The notes under the pieces were generated by a model. It made no database searches. It had not been told where the DNA came from and worked only from the letters and a program-made list of their open reading frames with translations. From Rhodothermales bacterium (GTDB lineage Bacteria; Bacteroidota; Rhodothermia; Rhodothermales; JANQRZ01), in contig JANQRZ010000004.1 in assembly GCA_028284265.1 (NCBI GenBank), positions 62,001 to 126,000 on the forward strand: a stretch of 64,000 nt of DNA, read 5' to 3'. Positions 54,746 to 63,691 of this stretch are shown here, piece after piece (the stretch's first letter is position 1; every line of letters begins with the position of its first letter). The translations under genes and the position numbers were made by a program.

Positions 54746-55995
54746 TCCGTCCTCTACTTCTCACCGTCTTCAGCCTGATGGCTGTTCCGACCCTCGCGCA
54801 GACTGTGCCGTTCGACGTGTTCCTGACGCAAGTAGAGCAGGCGGCCCCGGCTGTTCGTCCGGCGCTCGTCGAGACGTTCTGGCAGCGGTTGAACCGGACG
54901 CCGCTCATCGAGGGTGACTCGGCGGCGGTGTTTCTCTATCGCGGCGAGGCGCGCGTGGTCAGCCTCCTCGGCGATATGAACGGCTGGAACAAGCCGACGC
55001 CGCTGCGCCGGATCGAGGGGACCGACCTCTGGTACCGCCGCGAGCGCGTCGAGCCGGAGGCGCGGCTGGAATACACGTTCATGGTCGACACCGACGCCGA
55101 AGGGTTCGGAGCCGAACTGTCCGGGGTGCAGGACGAGCGTAACCCGCACCGCGTCCTCAGCGGCTTCGGGGCGTTCTCCGAACTGGCGATGCCGGGCTAC
55201 GAGTATCCTGAGGTGTTCGCCCCGTTCCGCGACGGAACCCCCGGCTCGTTCGAGGGGCTGGACTTGCTCACGATTCCCACCGGGGTGCTGCCTTACGAAC
55301 ATGAGGCGCTGGTCTACACGCCGCCCGGCTATGCCGACGACGAAGCGGTGCATTACCCGACCGTCACCTTCATGGACGGGCGCGACTATGTCGCCTTCGC
55401 CCACGTCCCCGCCGTACTCGACTGGTTGATCGAGCAGGATGAGATCGAACCCGTCATCGCCGTCTTTCTAGACCCGCCGAACCGGCATGGATTCCAAGAG
55501 CCGAACCGGACGACGGAGTACGGTCTGAACGATGACTTCGTGACCTTCTTGGCCGACGAACTCGTGCCCTTCATCGATGCCCGCTACCGGACCCGGACGG
55601 ACCCAGAGTCACGCCTCATCGTCGGCGATTCCTACGGCGGACTCATCGCCACCTACGTGCCCTTTCGGCGTTCCGACGTCTTTGGGTTGGGCTATGGGCA
55701 GTCCGGCTATCACTCGTTTCAGAACAATACGTTGATCCGGCTCGTCCAAGAGGCGGACGTGCCTCCCATTCGGCTCTATATCGACGTGGGTACTTACGAG
55801 CGGACCGTCGGTGTGGGTTTGCTCCCCGACGCCGAAATCGACTTCACCGCGGCGAACCGGCGTATGCGCGACGTACTCGCCGCGCGCGGCTACGATTTCG
55901 TCTATGCCGAGTATCCCGAGGGGCACACCTGGGGCAACTGGCGCGCCCACCTGCTTGATGCGCTGCCTCACTTCTTTCCGTCTCACCAACGGTAG
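54742..55995 (+). CDS. Secreted esterase of the enterochelin-esterase (Fes/esterase D) family
   Basis: A 417-residue exported alpha/beta hydrolase. Signal peptide (MIRPLLLTVFSLMAVPTLA|Q), an N-terminal CBM48/Fes-N-like beta domain (about 60-130, VVSLLGDMNGWNKPTPLRRIEGTDLWYRR), then the hydrolase with nucleophile Ser in LIVGDSYGGLIA, and His in YPEGHTWGNWRAH. In polysaccharide loci such proteins often remove acetyl or feruloyl groups from glycans, which would help the mannosidase. Translationally coupled to the glycosidase gene. Confidence 0.85.
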   Translation: MIRPLLLTVFSLMAVPTLAQTVPFDVFLTQVEQAAPAVRPALVETFWQRLNRTPLIEGDSAAVFLYRGEARVVSLLGDMNGWNKPTPLRRIEGTDLWYRRERVEPEARLEYTFMVDTDAEGFGAELSGVQDERNPHRVLSGFGAFSELAMPGYEYPEVFAPFRDGTPGSFEGLDLLTIPTGVLPYEHEALVYTPPGYADDEAVHYPTVTFMDGRDYVAFAHVPAVLDWLIEQDEIEPVIAVFLDPPNRHGFQEPNRTTEYGLNDDFVTFLADELVPFIDARYRTRTDPESRLIVGDSYGGLIATYVPFRRSDVFGLGYGQSGYHSFQNNTLIRLVQEADVPPIRLYIDVGTYERTVGVGLLPDAEIDFTAANRRMRDVLAARGYDFVYAEYPEGHTWGNWRAHLLDALPHFFPSHQR

Positions 55996-56000
55996 GCACT

Positions 56001-56972
56001 ATGCGATTTGGTATGGATTTCGGCGGGACCAACCTCAAGGCTGGTGTCTTCAACGAGGCCGGGGAGAGTATTGTCTTCGAGCAGACCCCACTCCGATCCC
56101 ACATGCAGGGCGACCTGCTCGATAACCTCATCGTGTACGCGCTGCGGCTGACGGGGGGTTATGATATCACGGCAGGCGGCCTCGCTATCAAGGGCCTCGT
56201 CGATTCCAAGGCGGGCCGCGTCGTCGAAGATGTCGGTGAGGGCAACCTCCTCGCCGGGGCCGATCTGCGCGGGGCATTCCGCAGGGCTCTCGGGGTTCCG
56301 TTCGCTGTCGAGAATGACGCACGGGCCTATGCGTGGGGCGAGTGGTGCTTCGGGGCAGGACAGGGGACGGAGGTGATGGCGTGCCTGACGCTCGGCACGG
56401 GTGTCGGCGGGGCCGTCGTGACGCATGGCGCACCGTATATCGGAGCCGACCCGCTCGGCGGAATTCTCGGCGGGCACCTCACCATCGATCGGAACGGGCC
56501 GCCGTGTCCGTGCGGCAGCCGAGGCTGCCTCGAACTCTTCTGCTCGGCGACGGCGTTTAGAGCACGCGTCGAGGAGGCGCACCCTGAGCTTGCGGGAAAC
56601 ATTGGCGACACCCTCAGTCTCGGCGCTACGCTGCCAGCCTTCTTCGAGGCTGTCCGTGACCAGGGCACAACGTATCAGGCCACGCTCGACGCCTACCTCG
56701 ACGATCTCGCGTTTGGCGTGATAAACATTATCCACGCCTTCGGGCCGGACATGGTCGTGCTCGGCGGTGGCGTGATGAACAGCGCTGACTGCATTCTGCC
56801 CGGTCTCATCGAACGGGTCGATGCTGGGGCGTGGACCGTCCCGCGTGGCCGGGTTGATATCGCGGCTGCCGCACTCGGCAACCGGGCGGCGTCCCTCGGG
56901 GTCGCTTTCCACCCGTCGCTCGATGGGCACGCCGAGTCGCGCGGCTCGGAGCCTCATGAGTCTCTTTTCTAA
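56001..56972 (+). CDS. ROK-family sugar kinase
   Basis: A 323-residue ASKHA kinase with ATP loop DFGGTNLKAGVF, VENDARAYAWGEW (catalytic Asp) and LTLGTGVGGAVV. The ROK zinc motif is complete: GGHLTIDRNGPPCPCGSRGCLELF. No N-terminal HTH, so an enzyme rather than a repressor. Given mannose-6-phosphate isomerase next door, phosphorylation of mannose (or glucose) at C6 is the most likely role. Confidence 0.9.
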   Translation: MRFGMDFGGTNLKAGVFNEAGESIVFEQTPLRSHMQGDLLDNLIVYALRLTGGYDITAGGLAIKGLVDSKAGRVVEDVGEGNLLAGADLRGAFRRALGVPFAVENDARAYAWGEWCFGAGQGTEVMACLTLGTGVGGAVVTHGAPYIGADPLGGILGGHLTIDRNGPPCPCGSRGCLELFCSATAFRARVEEAHPELAGNIGDTLSLGATLPAFFEAVRDQGTTYQATLDAYLDDLAFGVINIIHAFGPDMVVLGGGVMNSADCILPGLIERVDAGAWTVPRGRVDIAAAALGNRAASLGVAFHPSLDGHAESRGSEPHESLF

Positions 56973-57002
56973 TCTTCCCTCTTTCCTGTTCACGCCCGCC
57001 CG

Positions 57003-58844
57003 ATGCCCCCTGCCGTAGACGCGCCTGCGCGTACCCTCCTGCCCGCCGACGCGACGACCTTCCCTCGCGGTCTCTTTGATCCCTTTCCGTCCTTTACACC
57101 GTCTGAGGGCAGCATCGCGTCGGGGTACGACACGCTCGCCGACCGGATCGCTGAGGCGGTACCGAAGGGCCTGCGGGTGCTGGCGATTGACGGCTTCCAC
57201 GGGGTCGATTGGGACGCGCTGCGTGAGGGTTTGTCCGAGTCCCTTGCCGTGCGCGGCATCGATCCAGCGTGGTGGCCCACGGCCGATGCGTTCGCTGATG
57301 CCGATACGATCGCCGAGCGGATCGAGCCGTTTCTCGGGGGCGACGACCCGATTTTCGGCACCCACTTCCCGCTCGGGCCGGACGTGTTCTTCGATGCCGA
57401 GGGGCTAGCGGCGCTGCGGATCGAGGCGGCGGTAGCGCGGGGCCGAGCGGCGGGTAGTCTCGCCATCGTCTACGGCGTTGGGGCGGGACTCGTCGAACTC
57501 TACGATCAGCTCTGGTACGCTGATACTCCGAAGGACGTGCTCCAAGCCCGCGCCCGCGAGGACGGCCTGACCAACCTCGGCACGGACGAGGCGCTGCCGT
57601 TCAACCTGTTCTACAAGCGCGCCTACTTCGTCGAGTGGCCCGCGCTGAACCGGCACAAGCGCCGCCTCCTGCCCGACCTCGACCTGTTCCTCGACCTGCA
57701 GGATGCCGCCGCGCCGACGGCGATGACGGGCGATGATTTCCGCGCCGCACTTCGGGAGTTGGCCGAGACGCCGTTCCGCCCGCGTCCGTGGTTCTATCCC
57801 GGTCCGTGGGGCGGCCAGTTCATGCAGGACCACATGGGCCTCGACCCCGAGCAGCCCAACTTCGCGTGGTCGTTCGAACTCATCACGCCCGAGAACGGGA
57901 TCGTCCTTGAAGCGGACGGCGCACGGCTCGAATGCTCCTTCGACTGCCTGATGTTTCGGGAGAATCGCCGCGTGCTCGGTGAGGCCGCACAGCAGTTCAA
58001 ATACGAGTGGCCGCTCCGGCTCGACTACCTCGACACGATCAGCGGCGGTAACCTCTCGGTCCAGTGCCACCCGCGCCCTGACTTCATCCGTCGCCAGTTC
58101 GGCGAGACGTTCACGCAGGACGAGACCTACTACATCTCCGCCGCGCAGGAGGATGCCGTTGTCTACCTCGGGATGCATGAGGGCGCAGACTCCGATGCGT
58201 TCCGCAAGGCGCTCGAAGCCTCGTCTGAGTCGGGTGAGCCGGTCGATTTCGAGCAATACGTCCATAGCGTCCCTGCCAAGCCGCACGACCTCTTTCTGAT
58301 CCCGAACGGGACCGTCCATTGCAGCGGCGTCGGCAATCTCGTGCTGGAGATCAGCGCGATGCCGTACATCTTCACCTTCAAGATTTACGACTACGTCCGC
58401 CGCGACCTAGAAGGCAAGATGCGGCCCATCAACCTGGAGCGGGCGTGGGCCAACCTCCGCTTCGAGCGGCGCACCAAGTGGGTGCGCGACAACCTCGTCC
58501 CGACACCGCGCACCATTCGGGAGGGCGAGGGCTGGACGGAGGAGGTGCTGATGGAGCGCCCCGAGTTCTTTTACGATATCCGTCGCCTCAATTTCGAGGA
58601 CCGCGCCGAGATCGAGACCGAGGGGCGGGCGCTGGCAGTAAATCTTGTCGAGGGCGAGGCCATCGAGATCGTCGCGGCGAACGGACGGCGGCAGGTGCTG
58701 CGCTACATGGAGTCCGCCGTGATCCCGGCGTCGGCAGCGCACGTCGAGTTAGTCAACCAAGGCGAGGGCCTGTGTCGGCTCGTCTTCGTCTTCGTCCGGC
58801 CCGGCATCGGGGCATCGCTCCCGCTCAACGATCCGATTGCCTAG
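57003..58844 (+). CDS. manA: Class I mannose-6-phosphate isomerase with N-terminal kinase-like domain
   Basis: 613 residues, much longer than the ~400-residue E. coli enzyme. The C-terminal half (from about 255) is the cupin isomerase: PWGGQFMQDHMG, zinc ligands in GGNLSVQCHPRPDF and FTQDETYYI, and FLIPNGTVHCSGVG. The N-terminal half contains FDPFPSFTPSEGSIASGYDTLADRI, VLAIDGFHGVDWDALREG and GSLAIVYGVGAGLVELYDQLWY, resembling a uridine-kinase-type P-loop domain without a clear GxxxxGKS loop. Interconverts mannose-6-P and fructose-6-P. It closes the plus-strand arm. Confidence 0.85.
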   Translation: MPPAVDAPARTLLPADATTFPRGLFDPFPSFTPSEGSIASGYDTLADRIAEAVPKGLRVLAIDGFHGVDWDALREGLSESLAVRGIDPAWWPTADAFADADTIAERIEPFLGGDDPIFGTHFPLGPDVFFDAEGLAALRIEAAVARGRAAGSLAIVYGVGAGLVELYDQLWYADTPKDVLQARAREDGLTNLGTDEALPFNLFYKRAYFVEWPALNRHKRRLLPDLDLFLDLQDAAAPTAMTGDDFRAALRELAETPFRPRPWFYPGPWGGQFMQDHMGLDPEQPNFAWSFELITPENGIVLEADGARLECSFDCLMFRENRRVLGEAAQQFKYEWPLRLDYLDTISGGNLSVQCHPRPDFIRRQFGETFTQDETYYISAAQEDAVVYLGMHEGADSDAFRKALEASSESGEPVDFEQYVHSVPAKPHDLFLIPNGTVHCSGVGNLVLEISAMPYIFTFKIYDYVRRDLEGKMRPINLERAWANLRFERRTKWVRDNLVPTPRTIREGEGWTEEVLMERPEFFYDIRRLNFEDRAEIETEGRALAVNLVEGEAIEIVAANGRRQVLRYMESAVIPASAAHVELVNQGEGLCRLVFVFVRPGIGASLPLNDPIA

Positions 58845-59049
58845 GCGAGGTATTTCTTCCGGTAGCGTAGCGGTACGATAGCTCGTCCCTATATTCAGGG
58901 AACGTGAAGATGCTGGGGCAAAAAGCGTCGGGTTCGGACCGAGGTAGCGTAAGTGTGTCACACCTGCAGAACCGGGGCTGCATGGTGTGAGCAGGACTCT
59001 TCGACGCCGACAGGTCTAGCTTCTTACGTGTTTGTAGTGACCACTTTGG

Positions 59050-60354
59050 ATGAGTAGCGGTGATATGATCGGTGGAATCGCGCAGCGTCTTCTGCGTTGT
59101 TACGGAGCATGGGGTCTCGTGCTTTGCTTGCTCTGCGTGCCCGCAGGCTATGCCCAAGAGAATGCGCAGGGTGATACTCTCGGCGCAGACGAGGCGCTCG
59201 ACGAAGACCTCGTACGCGAGGGTTTTCTCGGGCACGTATCCAAAGACGAGGTACAGACCTTCTACTTCTTTCGCGTCACGAATGATGGGAAAGACGTCTT
59301 CCTCTCCTTGCAGGAGGGAATGGACGGTTCGTCTCCCATGCTTACCGTCCCTGCACTGGTCATCCGGTCTGCCGTCGAGCAGATGGACGCCGTAGCCCCG
59401 CGTGACGCAGAGCATGTGGAGCGGCTCGGGCTTGAGGTGCAGGGCGAGACGTTGTGGGTGCGGTGGGCACAGCGACTAAATGTGTTCTGGGTGCTGGCTG
59501 TGGGCGGGCTGTTGGGCGGTGCCGTGATGACCTTCATCGTCTGGCTATGGCTTCGGCGCGCGCGGGCCGAGCAGCGCCGCCTCGTCGAGTCCCGCGCGCA
59601 TCTCGCGGCTGGGCAGGAGGTCGAGCGCGACCGGCTGGCGCACGAACTCCACGATGGTCCGCTCCAAGACCTCCACGGCATCCGCATGCGGTTCGGGGCG
59701 CTCCGCCAAGCGATCCCCGGACGAGGTGCCGCTCCCGACGAGAGCGTGCCTCGTGCGATGAACAGTGCGCACGACACCGAGGCGTTGGAGGAGGATCTTG
59801 TCATGGTCATCGCCGAACTCCGTGCTATCATGGCTGACCTGCATCCCCCGGCGCTGACGCCGTTCGGGTTGGCTGCGGCCATCCGTGCCCACCTCGACCG
59901 GTTCCAGCGCCGCTATCCAAACCTCGCCTGCCGCCTCGTGAGCGACGACGAGACGGTGGCGCTGCCCGAAGATGTCAGGCTCGTACTTTTCCGGGTATGC
60001 CAAGAGGCACTGAGCAACGCCGCCAAACATGCCGAGGCGGACCACATCGAGGTCTATCTCGGCGTCGAGGAGGGCCGCGTCGTGCTCCGGGTCTCGGACG
60101 ATGGCAAAGGGTTCACCGAAGCCGAACGCCGCCACTTCCCTGAGCGCGGGAGCTTCGGCCTCTCGAACATGGCCGCCCGCGCCGAAGCCGTTGGGGTGGA
60201 CCTTCGCATCACCTCCGCGCCGGGACAGGGCACAACCATCGACGTGTCCGCGCCCCTCACCCCCGATGACAAGCGACCGCAGGACCGATCGCCGAAGGCG
60301 CTTGCCGAACGGGGCACGTCTGAGGCGGCCGCACAGCCTTTCCAGACGGCCTAG
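59050..60354 (+). CDS. Sensor histidine kinase, NarX/DesK (HisKA_3) type
   Basis: 434 residues: N-terminal signal/TM segment (about 15-35), a periplasmic sensor of about 110 residues of unknown fold, a TM helix (about 146-168), then HisKA_3 with phospho-acceptor His201 (RLAHELHDGPLQDL) and a HATPase_c domain (FRVCQEALSNAAKHAEADHIEVYL N-box, VSDDGKGF G1 box, FGLSNMAARAEAVG). The partner regulator gene is 24 bp downstream. The signal is unknown; closeness to the glycan locus may be accidental. Confidence 0.93.
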   Translation: MSSGDMIGGIAQRLLRCYGAWGLVLCLLCVPAGYAQENAQGDTLGADEALDEDLVREGFLGHVSKDEVQTFYFFRVTNDGKDVFLSLQEGMDGSSPMLTVPALVIRSAVEQMDAVAPRDAEHVERLGLEVQGETLWVRWAQRLNVFWVLAVGGLLGGAVMTFIVWLWLRRARAEQRRLVESRAHLAAGQEVERDRLAHELHDGPLQDLHGIRMRFGALRQAIPGRGAAPDESVPRAMNSAHDTEALEEDLVMVIAELRAIMADLHPPALTPFGLAAAIRAHLDRFQRRYPNLACRLVSDDETVALPEDVRLVLFRVCQEALSNAAKHAEADHIEVYLGVEEGRVVLRVSDDGKGFTEAERRHFPERGSFGLSNMAARAEAVGVDLRITSAPGQGTTIDVSAPLTPDDKRPQDRSPKALAERGTSEAAAQPFQTA

Positions 60355-60378
60355 AGATATTGATTTTTCAGTAGTAGC

Positions 60379-61029
60379 ATGGTCCCCTCATCAGATAGAA
60401 CGCAAAGCCCTTCTGCTCACGCCAAGCCGCCCGTCCGTGTGGTCTTAGCCGACGATCATCCCTCGGTCCGGGCCGGACTCCGAGTAGCCATCGAGGCCCA
60501 GCCCGACTTGGAGGTCGTCGGCGAAGCGGCGGATGGCCTTGCCGCTGTGGCTCTCGTGCGGGACCTCGTCCCTGACGTGCTTGTGCTCGATATCAGCATG
60601 CCCCAACTCTCCGGCGTGGAGGTGGCACGGATTCTCCAAGACGAACGTGCCCGGACGCGCGTGCTGGCCGTCTCGGCCTACGAGGACGAGCCGTATGTGC
60701 AGGGCTTGCTGGCGAGTGGGGCGGCTGGCTACATCACAAAGGAGAAGCCGGTCGAGGTGATCGTGGAGGCCGTGCGCGCCGTGGCGCGTGGCGAGGGACG
60801 TTGGTTTGTGCAGCCCAGCAAGCCCGAAGCCTCGCCCATCTCCCGCCGCGAGCAGGATGTCCTCCGCCTCATGGCGCAGGGGCACACCAACGAGACCATT
60901 GCCGAGACGCTGTTCCTGTCGGAGAACACCATCCGCAACCACGTTGCGAGCATCTACGCGAAGCTCGGTGTTCGCTCCTACCGCGAGGCCATCGCGTGGG
61001 CATGGAAGCACGGACTGGTGGATGAATGA
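60379..61029 (+). CDS. NarL/FixJ-family response regulator
   Basis: 216 residues: receiver domain (about 18-135) with acidic pocket ADDHPSVR, phospho-acceptor Asp71 (DVLVLDISMPQLSGVE) and Lys in YITKEKP, and a LuxR-type HTH (about 150-210, ISRREQDVLRLMAQGHTNETIAETLFLSENTIRNHVASIYAKLGV). It is the cognate partner of the kinase upstream. The first 17 residues are a short unstructured extension. Confidence 0.95.
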   Translation: MVPSSDRTQSPSAHAKPPVRVVLADDHPSVRAGLRVAIEAQPDLEVVGEAADGLAAVALVRDLVPDVLVLDISMPQLSGVEVARILQDERARTRVLAVSAYEDEPYVQGLLASGAAGYITKEKPVEVIVEAVRAVARGEGRWFVQPSKPEASPISRREQDVLRLMAQGHTNETIAETLFLSENTIRNHVASIYAKLGVRSYREAIAWAWKHGLVDE

Positions 61030-61336
61030 GGTCGGTTAGAGGAATAGCTTGAAGCGGCGCGGTGCCACCGGACTGGGGTGAGCAAGGCGATGGTTTGTAA
61101 GCCGAGTGGTAGTAGTACGTGTGTACTACCACGATAGGTAGCGCTTGCCAAGGCCATAGGGCTGGCGGGCCACACAAGTCGGGCAGGGGAGGCTACGAGG
61201 ATTCCTCCCCCGGTGCTAGGACGGGGGGCACCGGGGCGCTTTAGGTTGAGGGTCACATGCACTCTCTGACGATAAGAGGTTGGTAGACACGCTACCCTGA
61301 GCGCTATGCGCTCTTCACCTAGACTGGTCTTGAACC
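61030..61336. other. Intergenic region, 307 bp
   Basis: No gene supported. It contains the inverted repeat GTGGTAGTA…TACTACCAC (about 61106-61132, 9-nt loop) and a terminator-like stem at 61208. The first could be an operator or a 3'-UTR hairpin. Confidence 0.5.
61208..61240 (+). terminator. Hairpin downstream of the response regulator gene
   Basis: CCCCGGTGC (61208-61216) pairs with GCACCGGGG (61228-61236), followed by CGCTTTAGG with only a short T-run. Probably ends the two-component transcript, although about 180 nt after the stop codon. Confidence 0.5.
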
Positions 61337-62035
61337 ATGCGCCCTCTTTCTCACTCCACCCGTAGTTCAGCCTCGCTTCTCGTCCTCGTTGTTCTTCTCC
61401 TCACCGCCGGATGCGACAGTGCCGATGAGTCTCCGCAATCCTCCGCTGAGTTTCCCGTGTCGGCTCTCTCGCAGGGCGACGATACCATCATCATTCCCAC
61501 GCCCGGCAGCGTGAAGGGTGACTTCCTGCTCTACCCGGTTGACATTCCCGAGGGGGGCTCATTCATCATTGACCTGATTCGAGGTCCGTCGCCGTACTCC
61601 GTGCTCGGCAGTGTGCTCCATCGCGGCATGCAAGATGGCCGGACCGAAGTGGAGGTCGATATGAGCGGGATCGGCGGCCTGTTCACCGTCGAGATGCGGC
61701 TGGACGAAACCGTCCGGTACACTGCCGATCCGGTGATCGCCTCGCAGGCCCAGCCCGTCGGGTCTCTTCGAGAACAGCCTTCTTCCTTCCACTTTGAGAT
61801 TATCGAGGAAGGTGGCGAGCGGGTGGTTGTTGTGGCAGTGGACTATGACCGCGGGGCCGTTGGCGGCGATGGAATAGCGTGGATTACGCCCGAGGCCGGT
61901 GGCCCTCCCGTGCCCAGCACCTTCCTTGATGTCTTCCCCCATGAGGACCTCGATGCATCCACACAGATCGCGGCGGTGCGCATGCGCGGCATTGGCACCG
62001 GAGACATCGTAGTCGCCGAACAGACCCTAGAGTAA
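61337..62035 (+). CDS. Hypothetical lipoprotein
   Basis: 232 residues with a lipobox LLLTAGC (Cys26) followed by DSADESPQSS, so it is probably an envelope lipoprotein. The rest is a beta-rich domain (GDDTIIIPTPGSVKGDFLLYPVDIPEGGSFIIDLIRG … FTVEMRLDETVRYTADPVI) that I do not recognise. Monocistronic; no helpful context. Confidence 0.75.
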   Translation: MRPLSHSTRSSASLLVLVVLLLTAGCDSADESPQSSAEFPVSALSQGDDTIIIPTPGSVKGDFLLYPVDIPEGGSFIIDLIRGPSPYSVLGSVLHRGMQDGRTEVEVDMSGIGGLFTVEMRLDETVRYTADPVIASQAQPVGSLREQPSSFHFEIIEEGGERVVVVAVDYDRGAVGGDGIAWITPEAGGPPVPSTFLDVFPHEDLDASTQIAAVRMRGIGTGDIVVAEQTLE

Positions 62036-62116
62036 GTAGCGTCCTGCATTCGCTGACGAGGCCGTGCCCTACACCACGGGACGCCCCTCTTCAGCGGATG
62101 CAGGGAGGATACTCCG

Positions 62117-62356
62117 ATTCCGCCTCGCCGTAGCTCATCTCAGTCCGCCAACATCGTCTTCGCCGACCTGCTCACCGTGTGTGAGGTGGTTCGCCACGCC
62201 GGGGGGAGCCACGAGGTCGCGCGCCGGTTGAGTCTTCCACATAGCGCTGTGGAGCATTTCATCACGCAGGCCAACAGCCTGCCCGTGTGGTTCCTAGACG
62301 AGCTGTTTTCAGCACGGGAAGAGGTTCCGGTTGTCGAGTGGGCAAGCGCGGACTGA
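62117..62356 (+). CDS. Small ORF without AUG start, HTH-like (possible frameshifted gene)
   Basis: An open frame not in the supplied track encodes about 79 residues (IPPRRSSSQSANIVFADLL … VCEVVRHAGGSHEVARRLSL, HSAVEHFITQAN, ending VEWASAD). GGAGG lies 8 nt before ATT 62117, so a non-canonical start is possible; GTG 62177 gives a 59-residue version. An ATG at 62098 opens a different frame that stops after 11 codons at 62133, so a one-base frameshift could also explain it. The GSHEVARRLSLPHSAVEHFI stretch resembles a helix-turn-helix. Composition looks protein-like, unlike the antisense frame. Confidence 0.4.
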   Translation: MPPRRSSSQSANIVFADLLTVCEVVRHAGGSHEVARRLSLPHSAVEHFITQANSLPVWFLDELFSAREEVPVVEWASAD

Positions 62357-62533
62357 CTGGCATCCGGTGTGCTGCATGTCCTTTTGTTGGACGCAGCCTT
62401 GAGGGTTCGGTGAGACGAGTGGTCGAAAACGAGCGAGCATAGGTAGTGATACCGGTGTGACTTTGCCTCGTATAGTGGCGGCTTGGAGAAGTGGAGGCCT
62501 TACGAGACCCTCCGTTTCTCAAAGCCACTTCTC

Positions 62534-63073
62534 ATGCTTGTTACGATCTCTCGCACGCCCGTCTTCCTGCTTTTCGCACTCGGCTTGCTGGCTTCCGGGT
62601 GCGTGCCAACCACCAGCACGGTCCGGTATGACCAGCGCGTACCGAACGTACGCCACGCCTCGCACCGGGCCGACCACCGGGCGCATGCCCACGTAGCCCG
62701 CGATGCCCGCCGCCACGTCCGCGAACTGGACCGCCTCCTCCGCCTCAACCGGCGGCAGGAGCGCCGCATCGAATACCTCCTCATCGACCGCGCCGCCGAC
62801 CGCCTCCAGCGAACCCGCATCCGCGATTGGCACTACGCCAACCCCTTCCCGCGTCACTACGCAGACCCATTCTCGCGTCGCTGGTGGCACCGCACCGACA
62901 AGCACATCGAGCGCGAACTGAATCGTCGCCAGCGTCACATCTATCGGGACTTCGTACACCGCAACGAGCGCCGCGCCCGACGCGGCTATCGCCGGAATCA
63001 TCACGACGGCGGTTACGACGACTATCACCGCCGAGGTGATGATGACTGGGACGACGACGGATACGAGGATTAA
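62534..63073 (+). CDS. Arg/His-rich small lipoprotein with acidic tail
   Basis: 179 residues from ATG 62534; the track start at 62483 precedes it by 17 codons, and ATG 62534 gives a proper lipobox LLASGC (Cys23). The mature part is extremely rich in Arg and His (RHASHRADHRAHAHVARDARRHV is representative) and predicted helical, ending in an acidic/His tail (YDDYHRRGDDDWDDDGYED). It may bind metals, polyphosphate or nucleic acid in the envelope. No family recognised. Confidence 0.75.
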   Translation: MLVTISRTPVFLLFALGLLASGCVPTTSTVRYDQRVPNVRHASHRADHRAHAHVARDARRHVRELDRLLRLNRRQERRIEYLLIDRAADRLQRTRIRDWHYANPFPRHYADPFSRRWWHRTDKHIERELNRRQRHIYRDFVHRNERRARRGYRRNHHDGGYDDYHRRGDDDWDDDGYED

Positions 63074-63079
63074 CCGTCG

Positions 63080-63691
63080 CTACGGCTTCCCGAAGTTCCG
63101 CTCCCCCGCCCGGACCGGCATCGCCAGCCGGTTCTCGGGCGGCGGGAGCGGGCAGCTATAGATCGGGTTGTAGACGCAGTACGGATTGTAGGCGTAGTTG
63201 AAGTCGAGCACGTAGCGCCCGTCTGCCGTAGGATCGAGGTCGACGTAGCGTCCGGCGGCGTAGGTCGTCCTGCCGCTCGTCGCGTCGGCGAAGGGGAGAA
63301 AGAGGCGCATGTCACCGTCGAGCGGTTGGAAGATGGCGAGGCGATGCGTCCGTCCCTCGAAGGGAAACGAGAAGGTGCCGAAGGGGACGTAGTCGCGCGC
63401 TTCGCCCGTCGAGGTCGCCATGCGGAGCGTGTCGCGCTCCAGCGCCGGGGCCAGCGTGACAGCGAACGCGAGCGACGAGTCATAGGGGAAGAAGTCGAGC
63501 GTCTCGAACTCGGCTTTTTGCGCCGGAAGGAGGGGCGACTCGTCGGTGCGGAACAGTGAGTCCTTCGCCGCACGCCATGCCTGCCATGCCTCAGTGCGCT
63601 CGGACAGTGGCGGTAGTGGGAAGGTGTCCGGCGGTGGCGTGCAGGCTGCTAGGAATGCGAACCACAGGACGAGGGATAAGGCAGGACGCAT
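63080..63691 (-). CDS. DUF1684 family lipoprotein
   Basis: 203 residues with a lipobox FLAAC (Cys17). The DUF1684 hallmarks are present: an early WR..KD segment (AWRAAKDSLFRTDESPLL), TSTGEARDYVPFGTFSFPFEG, and the near C-terminal DFNYAYNPYCVYNPIYSCPLPPPENRL. The family is widespread and of unknown function. The gene converges on the Arg/His-rich lipoprotein gene with a 6-bp gap. Confidence 0.9.
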   Translation of the reverse strand: MRPALSLVLWFAFLAACTPPPDTFPLPPLSERTEAWQAWRAAKDSLFRTDESPLLPAQKAEFETLDFFPYDSSLAFAVTLAPALERDTLRMATSTGEARDYVPFGTFSFPFEGRTHRLAIFQPLDGDMRLFLPFADATSGRTTYAAGRYVDLDPTADGRYVLDFNYAYNPYCVYNPIYSCPLPPPENRLAMPVRAGERNFGKP

